This document shows, one piece after another, positions 1 to 10,516 of a DNA stretch of 64,000 nucleotides. A program made the position numbers and the translations under genes. The stretch spans positions 12,721,395 to 12,785,394 of the forward strand of contig NC_065878.1 of assembly GCF_933775445.1 (NCBI RefSeq), written 5' to 3'. The notes under the pieces were generated by a model. It was not told the origin of the DNA and made no database searches. It was given only the letters and a program-made list of their open reading frames with translations. How positions within the stretch are numbered: the stretch's first letter is position 1; every line of letters starts with the position of its first letter. Source of the DNA: Argentina anserina. Its lineage: Eukaryota > Streptophyta > Magnoliopsida > Rosales > Rosaceae.

Positions 1-1298
1 AATGACACAAGAGGGAAGACGATTAATGAGGTGGGCAAAAGTGATGACAGCATCACCCCAAAGATATGTAGGCATATGTGCACTAAAAAGAATACACCGA
101 GCCATATCAAGTAAATGACGATTTTTCCTTTCAGAAACCCCATTTTGCTCAGGTGTGTAAGGACACGTTGTTTGATGAACAATCCCGTGTGTGTGAAAGA
201 ACTCCTGAAAGACACGATTCACATATTCCCCCCCCCGTTATCAGAACGAAGAACCCTAATAGTGGCATTGTATTGTGTTTTAACAGTGGAATGAAAGGCT
301 TGAAAAGCTGAAAAAACCTCATTTTTAGTTTTGAGAAGAACAATCCATGAAAGACGAGTACAATCATCAATAAATGAAACATAATACCGCATCCCAGATA
401 CAGTAGGAGCTTTGAAGGGTACCCAAACATCAGAATGAATTAATTCAAAAGGAAGAATACGTTTGGGAGAAGTACTAGGGGAATACGTAGATCTATGACT
501 TTTTCCCAAAACACACGTCTCACAACGTAAAATGGACTCATCGACACGAATAAACAAAGTAGGCATATATTGTTTCATAACACGAAAAGATGGATGCCCT
601 AAGCGACGATGCCATAACCAAACTTCACTTAGCTTGTCAGAAGTGGAGATTAAAGCGGTCCGAGATTGTGCTCCTGGTTTTGCTCCGGCGTACGTCTGAT
701 CCAGATTAAACAACCGGCCCCTCAGATACCCCCGACCAACCAACTCCCCGGTGAGAAGATCCTGAAATATCACATACATGGGAAAAAATGTCACAGAACA
801 CTTAGCGTCAGTGTTTAATTGGGGAACAGAGAGCAAATGATGAGATAAAGCGGGTACATATAGCACATTGTGAAGCTCTATGGTGGGAGTAATATGAACT
901 GACCCTTTCCCTAAGACGGGAAATGCCTCACAATTAGCATTAGTAACATAGGGTACAGGTGGAGCAGACAATACCATAAAATAAGATTTGTCATAAGTCA
1001 TATGATCAGATGCACCAGAATCAATAATCCATGTATCAAAACTAACAAAGTTAGAAATATTCAAAGCCATACCAATTTTACCACGACGAGCTATGGATGC
1101 GGTAGGTAGAGCGTTTCCCGCTGTATGATGATCATGCCTAACCACACCATAGATATCAGGTTCCCGGACTAACTGAATAGCTGCTTTCGCTTTGGGACGA
1201 TAATTAGGCCTCTTGGGCCTGAGGTGTGGATACAATTTCCAACAGGTCGGACGAGCATGGTTAGTATCATGACAATAAGAGCAAGGAGGGCGGGGCAA
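1..1298 (-). pseudogene. Ty1/copia pol fragment (zinc knuckle, protease, GAG-pre-integrase, integrase)
   Basis: Reading leftwards from 1298, the frame shows a CX2CX4HX4C zinc knuckle (CSYCHDTNHARPTC), an aspartic protease site (IDSGASDH), the GAG-pre-integrase signature (LWHRRLGHPS and CETCVLGKSH) and the integrase core (HSDVW, YYVSFIDDCTR, RSDNGG). The frame is lost at a run of C around 230-238, and integrase continues in another frame to position 1 (CPYTPEQNGV, then ERKNRHLLDMAR). The reverse transcriptase would lie beyond the left edge of the window. The C-run frameshift makes this a dead copy here. It is closely related to the matching part of element A at 30727-31850; the junction NNATCAGAACGAAGAA is present in both. 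The order gag-PR-INT-RT is the Ty1/copia order (established knowledge). Confidence 0.93.
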
Positions 1299-1424
1299 AT
1301 TCCCGAAGCCTGGTGGTGGTCCTTGCTGATGAAGAGGAGCTGAAGTGGCTTGCGGAAGGGGTGGTGCTGGGGATCGAGCATGAATAGTAAGGCTGGAAAC
1401 TGTGACGGGTGTGGGAAGAAGACT

Positions 1425-2093
1425 CTACTGTTGTGATTCATCCTTACAGATATATGTGAAAGCGGTGAGGGGACTAGGAGGGTCGGTCTTTCGGAGCAAT
1501 TCGCCTTTCGCACTGTTATGCTTCGCATCAAGACCTTTCAGGAAATGGTGAACTCGTTCAAGCTCATTCTCCTTTTGGTACCAAACAATATCCTCGTGAT
1601 TCTTGATCATGCAAGGATGTTTTACATCAATTTCAGTCCAAATATTTTTGAGTTTTGTGAAATAGTGCGACACTGGTTGTCCATCCTGCTGTATTGCCAA
1701 AGCTGTGGACATTAACTCATGAACCTGAATGAAATCAGAGTCATTAGTATATAAACCTTCCAATGTCTCCCAGATCGCCTGTGCAGTGTTACATGCCTCC
1801 ACCAAATCAACGATCTCGTCATTCATAGCTTTCCACAAAACTGACATGATAAGACCATCATCGTCGTCCCACTTAGTATAGGCAACAATGTCATCAGTAC
1901 TTGGAGCTTTAGTGATTCCGGTAACATGGCCCATTTTGTGCATGCCTCGAAGATGAGCTGCCATAATTCGCTTCCATTTACGGAAATTGGTCCCATTGAG
2001 TTTAACGCCCCCAAAAGAACCGCTATCAGAACTCTTGACAGATACTTCAAATTTAGGAACCATAGAACCCTCTGCTTCATCTCCAGAACCCAT
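1425..2093 (-). pseudogene. Ty1/copia gag (UBN2-type) fragment
   Basis: The open frame carries the plant copia gag signature: LNGTNFRKWKRIMAAHLRG near the N-terminus, then WDDDDGLIMSVLWKAMNDEIVD, then IWETLEGLYTNDSDF. These match the gag_pre/UBN2 domain that forms the retrotransposon capsid. I start it at the Met codon at 2091-2093 (MGSGDEAEG), where homology to the copy at 31920-32601 begins, and not at the upstream Met in the leader. The frame stops at 1425 before reaching the zinc knuckle at about 1290, so gag and pol are now separate frames. It belongs to the same element as the pol fragment at 1-1298. Confidence 0.9.
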
Positions 2094-2189
2094 GAAAATC
2101 GAAATATGAGAAGAAAAAACTGACAAGAATCGGTTGTCGGTGCACTTGCACTGTCGGTGCACCTGCACTGACAGAAGAAACTGCAGGAG

Positions 2190-2310
2190 GACCGGGTCGG
2201 GCAGACGAACCGGGTCGGATCGGAGATGCAGGTCGGGTTGGAGAACCGGGTCGGGTTGTCGAACCAGGTCGGGTTATCGAACCAGGTCGGGTTATCGAAC
2301 CGGGCCGGGC
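2190..2310. repeat. GGGTCGGGTT-type minisatellite in copia leader
   Basis: About six imperfect units of roughly 19-20 bp (core CGAACCAGGTCGGGTTAT) lie between the primer-binding site and gag. They create long spurious Pro/Arg-rich reading frames on both strands. A diverged version sits in the equivalent leader of element A (32720-32890). Confidence 0.75.
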
Positions 2311-2423
2311 TTGTGCGGATCTGGGCCGGGCTGTGTGGGTGTGGAAATGGGTCGGTTTGAATCGCCGAAAGGAAGAGGACGAGATGGTGATGGCGACAAG
2401 CGACAAGCGACAAGCGTGGATAA

Positions 2424-2435
2424 GCTCTGATACCA
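2424..2435 (-). promoter_or_regulatory. Primer-binding site (initiator tRNA-Met type) of the copia element
   Basis: On the - strand the bases read TGGTATCAGAGC, the standard plant copia PBS, directly next to the LTR that begins at 2436. Reverse transcription would be primed here. It ties the 180-bp LTR to the gag at 1425-2093. Confidence 0.88.
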
Positions 2436-2615
2436 TGTTAAACAGCGACAAGCGTGGCCCGTGGACCAACTGTACCGATATTGTCCCAACTTAGCCACCT
2501 CACAGGTGTTGGGTTTTAATCACAAAAGGCCTCGGTACAATTAGTTATTATCTACCCACTTATAAGCTTTATTTTCTTTGTCACTTCTTAGATGTAGGAT
2601 CTCTCCTCTCCAACA
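2436..2615 (-). repeat. 180-bp LTR shared by copia element and TRIM
   Basis: The sequence starts TGTTAAACAGCG and ends CTCTCCAACA in + orientation, with TG...CA ends. It is nearly identical to both LTRs of the complete TRIM at 53161-53754. A PBS (2424-2435) lies on its left, leading into copia gag. On its right lies TRIM internal sequence with the purine-rich PPT-like GCGGGCG. One LTR is therefore the 5' LTR of one element and the 3' LTR of another. Confidence 0.88.
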
Positions 2616-2821
2616 CGCCCGCTCACGTGCAACCTAATTTTTAGATCTGCACGTGAGAGATTAACATCCCACATACTGGGATGAAAGAAACCAAAGTCCA
2701 GTAACCAACGACACTTAGTGGCCATCCAATCAGAAATCCTCCGATGGTATGACAAAGTGGCACCCAATTCGGGTCCACGAAAGATTGGAGGCGCAACTAG
2801 AGAGAGACCCGCTCTGATACC
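2616..2821 (-). mobile_element. TRIM internal domain with its own PBS
   Basis: About 206 bp match the internal domain of the TRIM at 53342-53574 (for example GGAGGCGCAACTAGAGAG). It ends in a second tRNA-Met PBS: 2810-2821 reads TGGTATCAGAGC on the - strand. There is no coding capacity. The expected second 180-bp LTR is absent beyond 2821; other sequence follows. Confidence 0.85.
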
Positions 2822-3030
2822 AAGAGGAAATTAAACTTGCTTGTTCATATTATTACACTATAATCATCTATATATACACATATAAAGTGATCTCCACTAC
2901 ACATTCCACTACAGTGATTCTCTCACCTACTACTCTCCACTCACAAGAAGCTATGACCAAACCTCACATACCAAAAGCCATGAACGATCCGATATCATAC
3001 TATCATCTTACATGAGTTAAAACTTAACAC
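2822..3030 (-). repeat. Putative unrelated LTR abutting the TRIM PBS
   Basis: On the - strand the segment begins TGTTAAGTTTTAAC (3030 leftwards), has a TATA-like TATATATAG near 2870, and ends exactly at the PBS. The layout fits an LTR, but it ends TTCCTCT, not CA, and I see no second copy, so it may be plain flanking DNA. Confidence 0.35.
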
Positions 3031-3819
3031 AAGAAACAAATATCAACTACATATGAATTCGTCACTAAAAGAGAGTCAGGGAGAGGGAGATTCATACAAG
3101 TTTCGTGCGGAAGCCAGGTGTTAAAACCGTGAAAAACATTGTGGGAGATGAAGGAAGCATTCTATTCCCAGCCATGGATAAGCTCATCTGCTTGCTCTCT
3201 CCCTACTCAGAGCCTCTTCTATGTTTTTCTATATTTTGAGAATGAGACGAAATGAACTTTTTGACGGAAACAAAACTCATAAGTTGTCAAATCACCATAA
3301 TTTCTTCTTCTGCTACACACAACCAAAAGTGAAACGTTTAATACGTACATGCAAAGTTCAAATAAGTAATGGTACTTGGTCCTTCGATATTGAGAAGCCC
3401 ACGCACAAGAATCGACAGAAAATTGGGCCTATTACTTGCCCAGCAGCCCCTCTCTTATGGATCACTCCCAAATCTGTGAGTTCATCGTATGCTCTCTCAG
3501 GGACTCGGGCCCATAATGGATTAGGTCTCAACTCTCAAGTTGTCTGGTCGGAAATTCACACACGTGACACTACTCAATGAACACTCGTCAGCTATGAGTC
3601 CTCGTAAAACGTAATTAGAGCTTCAACATAAATATCGAAATAAATCACAAATAAATTAATTTTTAGTATTAAACTAAACGAAGTGAAAGCTGACATTGCA
3701 GCAACTGATTTTGGTGCAGTTCTAACAAGGTAACAATTGACTCTGTCACTTTGATTTGGTTTGTTTCTCTGTGATGCTTACTGAAGTTTTGTGGACTATT
3801 TTGATTCGCGAAAGTCTGA
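3031..3819. other. Intergenic, nothing recognised
   Basis: Several short frames are present on both strands, but none has recognisable domains, splice-supported exons or transposon ends. Confidence 0.5.
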
Positions 3820-3827
3820 CTCCAAAG

Positions 3828-4529
3828 TAGAGGTGGTAAACGGGCCGGGCCGGGTCGGTCCGGTCCATTTTTAACGGGCCAAAACCGTGCTCGTGCCGTG
3901 TTCGGGCCGGCCCATTTATTTATCGTGTCGGGCTCGTGCCGTGCCATTTGCTTAAACATTAAGCCCGGCCCGGCCCACGGCCCAAGCCCGTGTCGGGCCG
4001 GGCTCGGGCCCGTGTTGGGCCAAGAAGCGGGCCGGCCCGGCCCATTAGCATTATATGACAAAATTAAAATAAAAAATATTATGTAATTTGAATATTTGTT
4101 TTATATAACTATTTAGTAAAATGAATAAAATACTACAACACATTTCATAATCTTATTTTTAAAATGTTACGTATCTCAAAATAATGACGTTTTATTCAGT
4201 ATTTTGATAATATTTGTGAAATATTGTAGTTAAAATAATGAAATAATCAGTAGATTTTAATTTAAAAAGTATAATATTGAAGTTTAATAATAATAATTGT
4301 TTAAATATTGATATAAATAATATAAAATTATGTGTTTAACGGGCCGGCCCATGAATTAATCGTGCTCGGGTCTTGCCGGGCTAAAAACGGGCTCGTGCCG
4401 TGCCGGGCCCATGGGCCAAAATATCTCTGCCCGGCCCGTTACAATAACGTGCTCGGACCGTGCCGGGCCAATTTTTAACGTGCAGGGTTCGGGCCGGGCT
4501 CAGACTTTTGGGCCCATTTGCCACCTCTA
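3828..4529. mobile_element. Non-autonomous hAT-type element with GC-rich ends
   Basis: Perfect 8-bp target-site duplications CTCCAAAG lie at 3820-3827 and 4530-4537. The terminal inverted repeats are TAGAGGTGGTAAACGGGCC on the left and TAGAGGTGGCAAATGGGCC on the right (two mismatches in 19). An 8-bp TSD with such short TIRs is the hAT superfamily pattern. The subterminal parts are packed with GGGCCGGGCC motifs on both sides, while the middle (about 4060-4340) is very AT-rich. There is no transposase frame. At 702 bp it is a deletion derivative or MITE. Confidence 0.9.
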
Positions 4530-4537
4530 CTCCAAAG

Positions 4538-5120
4538 GTATAGTTGATTCTACTATATTGTAGTAGCACTTACCCTCTTTAAAGTTCTAACAATGAGGAA
4601 TGACACATTATATGTTGATCTTCAATATTATCTAAAATGGCTCAATTCTTTTTCTACCAATACCTACGACACAACCGCAATTAATTGTTAAAATTCTATA
4701 AACCATATTTAGCCTTTAGACATTACTTTTTAGCATTCTCCAATATCTTAATTAATGACTAGCTTCCTCCATCTCCAATATTGTAATAATGACTATGAAA
4801 CAACATGATGTTGGACATAAGTCTCAGAACCACCTCTTTTTATTAGCCGGAAGAAATAAGAATCTAATAACAACTACAGCTGGTTTTGATTATGTATGGC
4901 AATGAATCTTAAACAAGCTTTAATCACATGATACGTATGCATGGAAAACGAACCATGAAATCGTGACCAAGGGATTAAACACGAGCATAAGGCTTCATTT
5001 CTTAAACACGAACATAAACCCGCTTCAGTTACGAAAAGATGAATTAGTGCTCTTTTATGCATGAGGGTTTGACATGCTTGCACGGACTACGGTTGAATCG
5101 CATGATCGACATTTGAACAC
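4538..5120. other. Intergenic, nothing recognised
   Basis: AT-rich sequence without convincing frames or repeat ends. Confidence 0.5.
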
Positions 5121-5137
5121 AAAAATCCATGATTTTT

Positions 5138-5488
5138 ATTTTTGATTCACGGCAAGGACATGTCCATTTCAGGGCCCCCAATGCTTATGGGCATTTACGT
5201 GCGCGAGCGGAGGGCAGTCCACAACCGGAGCTGTAGGGTATCCCCACAGCCGGAGGTAATACCTCCGGCATGAGACTAATCCATGCAGGGGCCCATGTGA
5301 AATGGTTTCAACCCGGTATTGCACCCGGGCGCCCTGGCCACAGTAATGTCCTTAGCGGTTCAACGAAAGCCAAGCTCTTCACTTTCAAGACCCATTAAAA
5401 ATGCTGAGGTGTGTAATGTCATCGCCAACGATCGAACCCGTGACCAATACCACATTTTAAGCCCTGGTCAAAAGAGTTACCGCGGTAA
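5138..5488 (-). mobile_element. tRNA-derived SINE
   Basis: The segment is bracketed by a perfect 17-bp direct repeat AAAAATCCATGATTTTT at 5121-5137 and 5489-5505, a typical LINE-type target duplication. On the - strand the 5' end carries a weak A-box region (GGTAACTCTTTTGACCAG) and about 35 bp on a good B box (GGTTCGATC), the internal RNA polymerase III promoter of tRNA-derived SINEs. The 3' end is a short A-rich tail (CAAAAAT). The length of about 350 bp fits plant SINEs. The family name cannot be given from sequence alone. Confidence 0.8.
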
Positions 5489-5505
5489 AAAAATCCATGA
5501 TTTTT

Positions 5506-6025
5506 GTTCATGACATTTCTACTATGCGTATAGACAATTCTAAATTGGCACAATGAAATTTCTCGCTCCCTTTTCACAACTAGAAAAGGTCCATGATGAA
5601 TAACCAATGCTTGACAAACAAAGTAGCAATTAACATAGTTATGGAAATTAGGCTTCCAGCAAATCTTTAAGCTGCCGTGAGTTGTGTCATGTTGTTTATG
5701 CTGCCGTGAGTTGTGTTATGTTGGTTATTTGCATAACGACATCATGAACGACATCATGAGGGCTAGGGACCTAGGGTCATTAAACGTTTGTATATGGATG
5801 GAGAGATATTGGAGATTATTAAGAAAGACATGAAAATGAGACCTGCCCATATTTTTTGTTGGGTGCATATATGATACGTATAGCATCTGGTCATTCGGCT
5901 AATTGAAAACTGTACGTGTCAGTGTTCTTTACTTTCCTTTGCTAAAGCCAAAACATTGCTAATTATTTGAGAGAAGAACTGAAGAAGTCCATGCCATTAT
6001 ATAAATTTTGAGCCAATTGTATAGC
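5506..6025. other. Intergenic upstream of the P450 relic
   Basis: No earlier CYP704 exons are visible. Two small tandem duplications occur: GCTGCCGTGAGTTGTGT repeated near 5670 and 5700, and AACGACATCATG near 5738 and 5750. Confidence 0.5.
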
Positions 6026-6207
6026 ATGGGGAAGGACTTTGCTTACCGGCAGATAAAGTAAGTATCAATGGCATTTCTATGCTACTTTCGCTTCAAATTG
6101 GTGGATGAACTAACAAACTCGCAACCTATAAGAGTAATAAGACCACGTTCACCCTACATATGGACGGAGGTCTCCCCGTGCGGGCAATTCCGAGGACAAA
6201 ACGATGA
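6026..6207 (+). pseudogene. CYP704 last-exon relic
   Basis: The sequence aligns with exon 5 of the four intact CYP704 genes from just after the haem cysteine: [10 protein letters not shown], then a stop in place of the following Ile codon, then FRFKLVDELTN, then after a small insertion TTFTLHMDGGLPVRAIPR and a stop at 6205-6207. The haem-binding FxxGxRxC part and all earlier exons are missing. The premature stop and the frame disturbance show that it is dead. It lies on the same strand as the intact array 15 kb downstream, so the tandem cluster once reached further left. Confidence 0.9.
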
Positions 6208-6779
6208 GTTTCTGAGTGTTTTGCATATATGCAAAATAAGGATCATTTCTATATATGAACTAGACTAGCTGATTGTTGGTGTGAAACCTAAAAATATACA
6301 TGTATCCTTTGATTTAGTTTTGTATCATTTCAGTTGTGAGTATATATGATCCTTAATTATATGTAGGGTAAAAGATATGTTAAAAATTTAAATCATGATC
6401 GATTAGCTAATAACTTCAATTAGCATGTGTACACACGATCGTTATCGAACTCTGATATGTGACCCTCATTTTAGAACTGGTTTTCAAACTCTTTGTCCCG
6501 AGACGGAAGTAAAACAAGGAGATAGCTCTGATAGATACTCTCACGAGTCTCATCATGATCTCGTCCGGCTCGGATTGTCTTGCATATCGATGAATAAACC
6601 AACCATATTTGGACGATGATCTTTTCGTATGTGATTGACATTATCCAAACCTTACAATATAGACATTTAAATGGTTGCGTAATTTGTTCCTTAGTCCTTC
6701 TATATATAACTAGTGTCTTTGAAGAGCATCTTTCTCACATTAGATTTGTAATTAAATTGCTGTCTACTGTTGCTCATAG
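6208..6779. other. Intergenic, nothing recognised
   Basis: AT-rich, with only short frames that lack recognisable content. Confidence 0.5.
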
Positions 6780-6826
6780 TAATCTTTACGTAGTTGAATT
6801 GAGTCAATTGTGAAAGATAGGGTTTT

Positions 6827-6858
<32 letters not shown>

Positions 6859-6940
6859 AAGAAGAAGACTTGTTCAAATCAAGCTAACTAACTAAATATC
6901 TAGGATTAGCTAAAATATCTAGCTAATATATTCTAAGTTG
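6780..6940 (-). repeat. Probable 3' LTR remnant of copia D with (GAA)n
   Basis: This segment lies immediately 3' (left) of the copia D RNase H frame. On the - strand it has the look of a copia LTR: TTAGAATATATTAGCTAG and TAGTTAGTTAGC precede a long CTT run. LTR boundaries cannot be fixed because no second copy is present. Confidence 0.45.
6829..6868. repeat. (GAA)13 microsatellite
   Basis: About 13 uninterrupted GAA units, likely polymorphic in length. Confidence 0.95.
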
Positions 6941-9373
6941 TTGCAGGGTATACAACATTAAGTTGTTGCAGAGAAAAGGATGCTGAGGAGAGCAAAGACC
7001 CTTTGTGAAGACATCTGCAAGTTTATTCTTAGATGTAATGAATTGTACACGCAAAGATCCAGCTTTTACTTGATTTCTTGTAAAGTGAACATCTACCTCC
7101 ACATGTTTGAGTTTGGAGTGATAGACTAGATTTGTAGCAAGAGCCTGTGCAGAGATATTATCAGAATGTAGTATGGAAATGTTCTTCAGAGAAATTTTCA
7201 GATCACTCAGTAACATTTTAATCCAGACAATCTCAGAAGTAGTGTCTGCTATGCTCCTATATTTTGCTTCCGTAGATGATCTTGACACTAAAGTTTGTTT
7301 CTTACTGCACCGGGATATAGGAAAATCATTTAACAACATCACAAAACCAGTAGTTGACTTTATATCATTTGGATCCCCGGCCCTGTCTGCATCACAGTAA
7401 GCATTGAGATTAAAAATAGAATTATTTCCCCTCTTGTACAAAATACCTTGATCCATAGTGCCTTTGCCATATTTAATAATTCTTCTAGCAGCATAGAGAT
7501 GGATGTATGTAGGATTATGCAGAAATTGACACATAGAATTAACTGAGTATGCAAATCAGGCCTTGTGAATGTCAAATATTGCAGACAGCCCACTAAGCTT
7601 CTAAATTGAGTAACTTCATGAAATTGTAGAGGAACTCCCTCATTATGTAGAAGCTTAAACCCTGACTTACATGGAGTAAGATGAGGGTAGCAATCATCTA
7701 ACCCTGGTTTGTGAATTAGATCCTTGGCATACTTCTGTTGTGACACAAAAAGACCACTAGGAAAATACTAAATTTCTAATCCAAGGAAAAAAAATGTAGA
7801 AGGACTAAATCTTATCTCAAATTCAGTTTGAAGGGAAGACTTAACTGAAGTAATGAATTGCTCATAGGAACCAGTGATGATAATATCATCCACATATAAC
7901 AGAATAAAAACACTGTCATTACCTTCATGCTTAACAAAAAGACTAGGATCTACATAAGAGGCTGAGAAGCCAAGAGATAGAAGAAAATTAGTAAACCTTT
8001 CATTCCAGGCTCTTGGAGCTTGCTTGAGACAATATAGAGATTTATTCAACTTGCAGACATAATTTGGGTGTTTTGCATCCACAAAACCACCAGGTTGAGC
8101 CATGTAAACTTCCTCAGATAACAAGCAACGTAGGAAAGCATTCTTGACATCCATTTGATGTAATTTCCAACCTTGAGCTACAACAATGCACAAAATTAAC
8201 CTGACTGTGGTATGTCTAACAACTGGAGAAAAGGTTTCATCATAGTTAACCCCATACTCTTGACTAAAACCTCTTGCAACCAATCTAGCTTAATGCCTAG
8301 CAATATATTCATCTGCATTTCATCTTAAACAACCACTTGCAGGAGACTAAATTTTTATCTGCAGGAAGAGGGACAAGAGTCCATGTATGTTGATTCTGCA
8401 GAGCTGCACATTCCTCATCCATAGCTTGTTTCCATTCTGGAATCTTTAGAGAAATTTTATAACTTGGGGTTCAGAGGTACCTGGATCAAAACCTACATGA
8501 GACAATAGAGCTGCAAAGCACTTTTTTCTTAAAAATTCCTCTTTTGGCTCGTGTTAACATGATATGCTCATTAAGAGGACCTGCAACACCATTAACTGGA
8601 TGTATACTAGTCTCAGAAATTTGACTTGTAGGATTGTATGGAGTGTCATATTGCAGGACTACAACTACACCACCACTTCCAGGCTGAGTGGATAAGGAAA
8701 AGACACCATCTTGATCAGAAAAATTAATAATCGTATCAGCTTGATTATTGAACACAGATTGTGTTCTAGTAGCATGAGGATAAATGTGAATCTGGATCAT
8801 TGTCAACAAAGGCACAAGCTTGTCTCACAACATCAAAGTCAGTGGAGTCATTAGTATCAGTTGAGTTAACAACATTTGAAGATTTAAGAAGATCAATATT
8901 TGAACTTGAGGGTTGAGATGTGTACTGACCTATGGTTTGAAGAGTTGGGACAGATGCATGAGAATTTGAAGATCCATAGGACTAAGGAATAGAGAAGCAA
9001 GGTGGCACTGCTTGAGTAGCTTGAATATTTTGAGAGCCTAAATTTCTATCTTTATCAATTACTTTCTGTGCACCAATCTCTGCATATGGAAACACTGTTT
9101 CTTCAAAGAAGTCATGTATTGAAATGAAGAACTTTCTATTTGCAGGACTATAACAGACATACCCTTTGTATCTTGTAGCAACAAATCCCAGAAATATACA
9201 CTTCGTAGTCTTATGTTGCAACTTGTTGCTTCTGTATGGAGAGAGAAGAGAATAGCATGCACAACGAAAGACTCTCAGCATTGCAATTGTTGGAGCAGAC
9301 TGATACAATTTTCAAAAGGAGACTGCATACTTAGAACAGTAGTGGACATTCTATTTATCAAAAAGGTTGCAGT
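6923..9373 (-). pseudogene. Ty1/copia D pol relic: integrase end, reverse transcriptase, RNase H
   Basis: Reading leftwards: the integrase C-terminal part (TATFLINRM near 9370; LRVFRCACY and FLGFVATRYKGY at 9250-9150), a linker, then reverse transcriptase at 8283-7768 (VARGFSQEYGVNYDETFSPV, HQMDVKNAFL, KSLYCLKQAPRAW, and the catalytic YVDD in ILLYVDDIIITGS). RNase H follows at about 7534-6923 (STEAKYRSIADTTSEI, KLKHVEVDVHFTRNQV, LADVFTKGL). RNase H, RT and integrase are in different frames with stops between them, so the element is inactive. The 5' half (gag, protease, integrase catalytic core) is missing; the copy is cut at about 9373. It is a different lineage from A/C by sequence. Confidence 0.93.
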
Positions 9374-9565
9374 TAGGGGGTGACACTCGGTTGATTCGGT
9401 TCGGTCTGAATTGAATTTGAACTACGGTTCAATTCAGTTTAGTTTGCAGTTTTTCTATGACTAAAACTGAAACCGAACTGATCCGTTTCAGTTCGTTTTT
9501 TTCCGGTTTTTTTTTCAATTTTTTTATAAATCTGTTAATTTTTTTAAGCATAATAATTACAAACA
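9374..9565. mobile_element. Truncated hAT-like terminal segment
   Basis: It begins TAGGGGGTGACACTCGGTT and is rich in CGGTT/GAACCG motifs, a pattern like the left end of the hAT element at 3828. No matching right end or 8-bp TSD was found; copia E is inserted at its right side. Confidence 0.4.
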
Positions 9566-9749
9566 TGTTTCAGGATGAAATAATTGTGTATTATTGAATG
9601 ATATGGGGGCCTATATATAGGCATTACAAAACCACAATCCCGTAGGATTCGGAGTCCTAATCTATTACGGAGATGCTAATCTATCTCCTAACATGAAACA
9701 TATTAGGCTAAGACACACATAAGGGTAGAATAGTAATTCTCCCGGAACA
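9566..9749 (-). repeat. 3' LTR of copia E
   Basis: TGTTTCAGGATG...CGGAACA. It contains the palindromic TATA region CCTATATATAGG, which would give the promoter on the - strand. Confidence 0.93.
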
Positions 9750-10516
9750 CTCCTCCTTGTGTCGCATGCCTAGGTTGCATGGTGCACACATCGTTGCCTC
9801 GGTAAAAATCTTGTCAAGCAAAACAAAAACCTCTTAGGTAAAAACAAAAGCTTGATCGAAGGGAAAAAGAGCACAATGCACCGTCTACATTTGATAGCAT
9901 CATGTGAGCTAGACTCCCCCTGAAGTCTACGAAACAACTCTCCCTGATTAGTGACATAATCATGGAGTACAAAGAACAACGTATACAACGTTCATTACAT
10001 CCTTCTCAAACGTAGTCTTGGACTAATGATTAATCATTAATCTAGCCGCACATCCTTAGATCATCCATGCTATACTTAGCCAAACTTAGATATTAGGAAA
10101 CAAGATTGCATAACAACTCAAAACAAGAGTTTGCAATGAAAATCAGATTCTCAGGTAGAATGACCTTCACTCACTTAAACGGCCATAACTTCTTTGTCAA
10201 AATAGGTATCAGCAAACCGTAAAATGTTCTGAAAAGTAGACACTCGTGGCTTTCCAGTGACATAATATTCACAACCTAATCCGATCGGAGCAGTTCACAG
10301 TGCTCTGTCGAAGTTGACTGACTTGCAAATTTCCGGACAGAACTGTCCTACTTTGCTAAAATGGCCATAACTCACTCAATATGATAGCTATGAACAATGG
10401 TTGGTGTCCCTGGAAATTAGACACATATGCCTTTCCAATGGTACCAATTTCACCATATTTCATCGAGCGAGCTGTCCTGTAGGTCTCGTTGAAGTTGACC
10501 TACGAAATTGGACAGA
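9750..10516. other. 3' part of copia E, no readable domain
   Basis: By position this should hold RNase H and the 3' untranslated region. I could not read domain motifs in any frame. The phrase GGCCATAACT recurs at about 10180 and 10362. Confidence 0.5.

Noticed and set aside
2077..2469. 130- and 196-codon Pro/Thr/Arg-rich frames on the - strand and a 98-codon frame on the + strand.
   Set aside because: Products of the GGGTCGGGTT minisatellite between PBS and gag; they run into the LTR.
5150..5490. A functional tRNA gene on the - strand because of GGTTCGATC.
   Set aside because: No cloverleaf with matching acceptor stem can be drawn; the B box belongs to a SINE with its own 17-bp target duplication.
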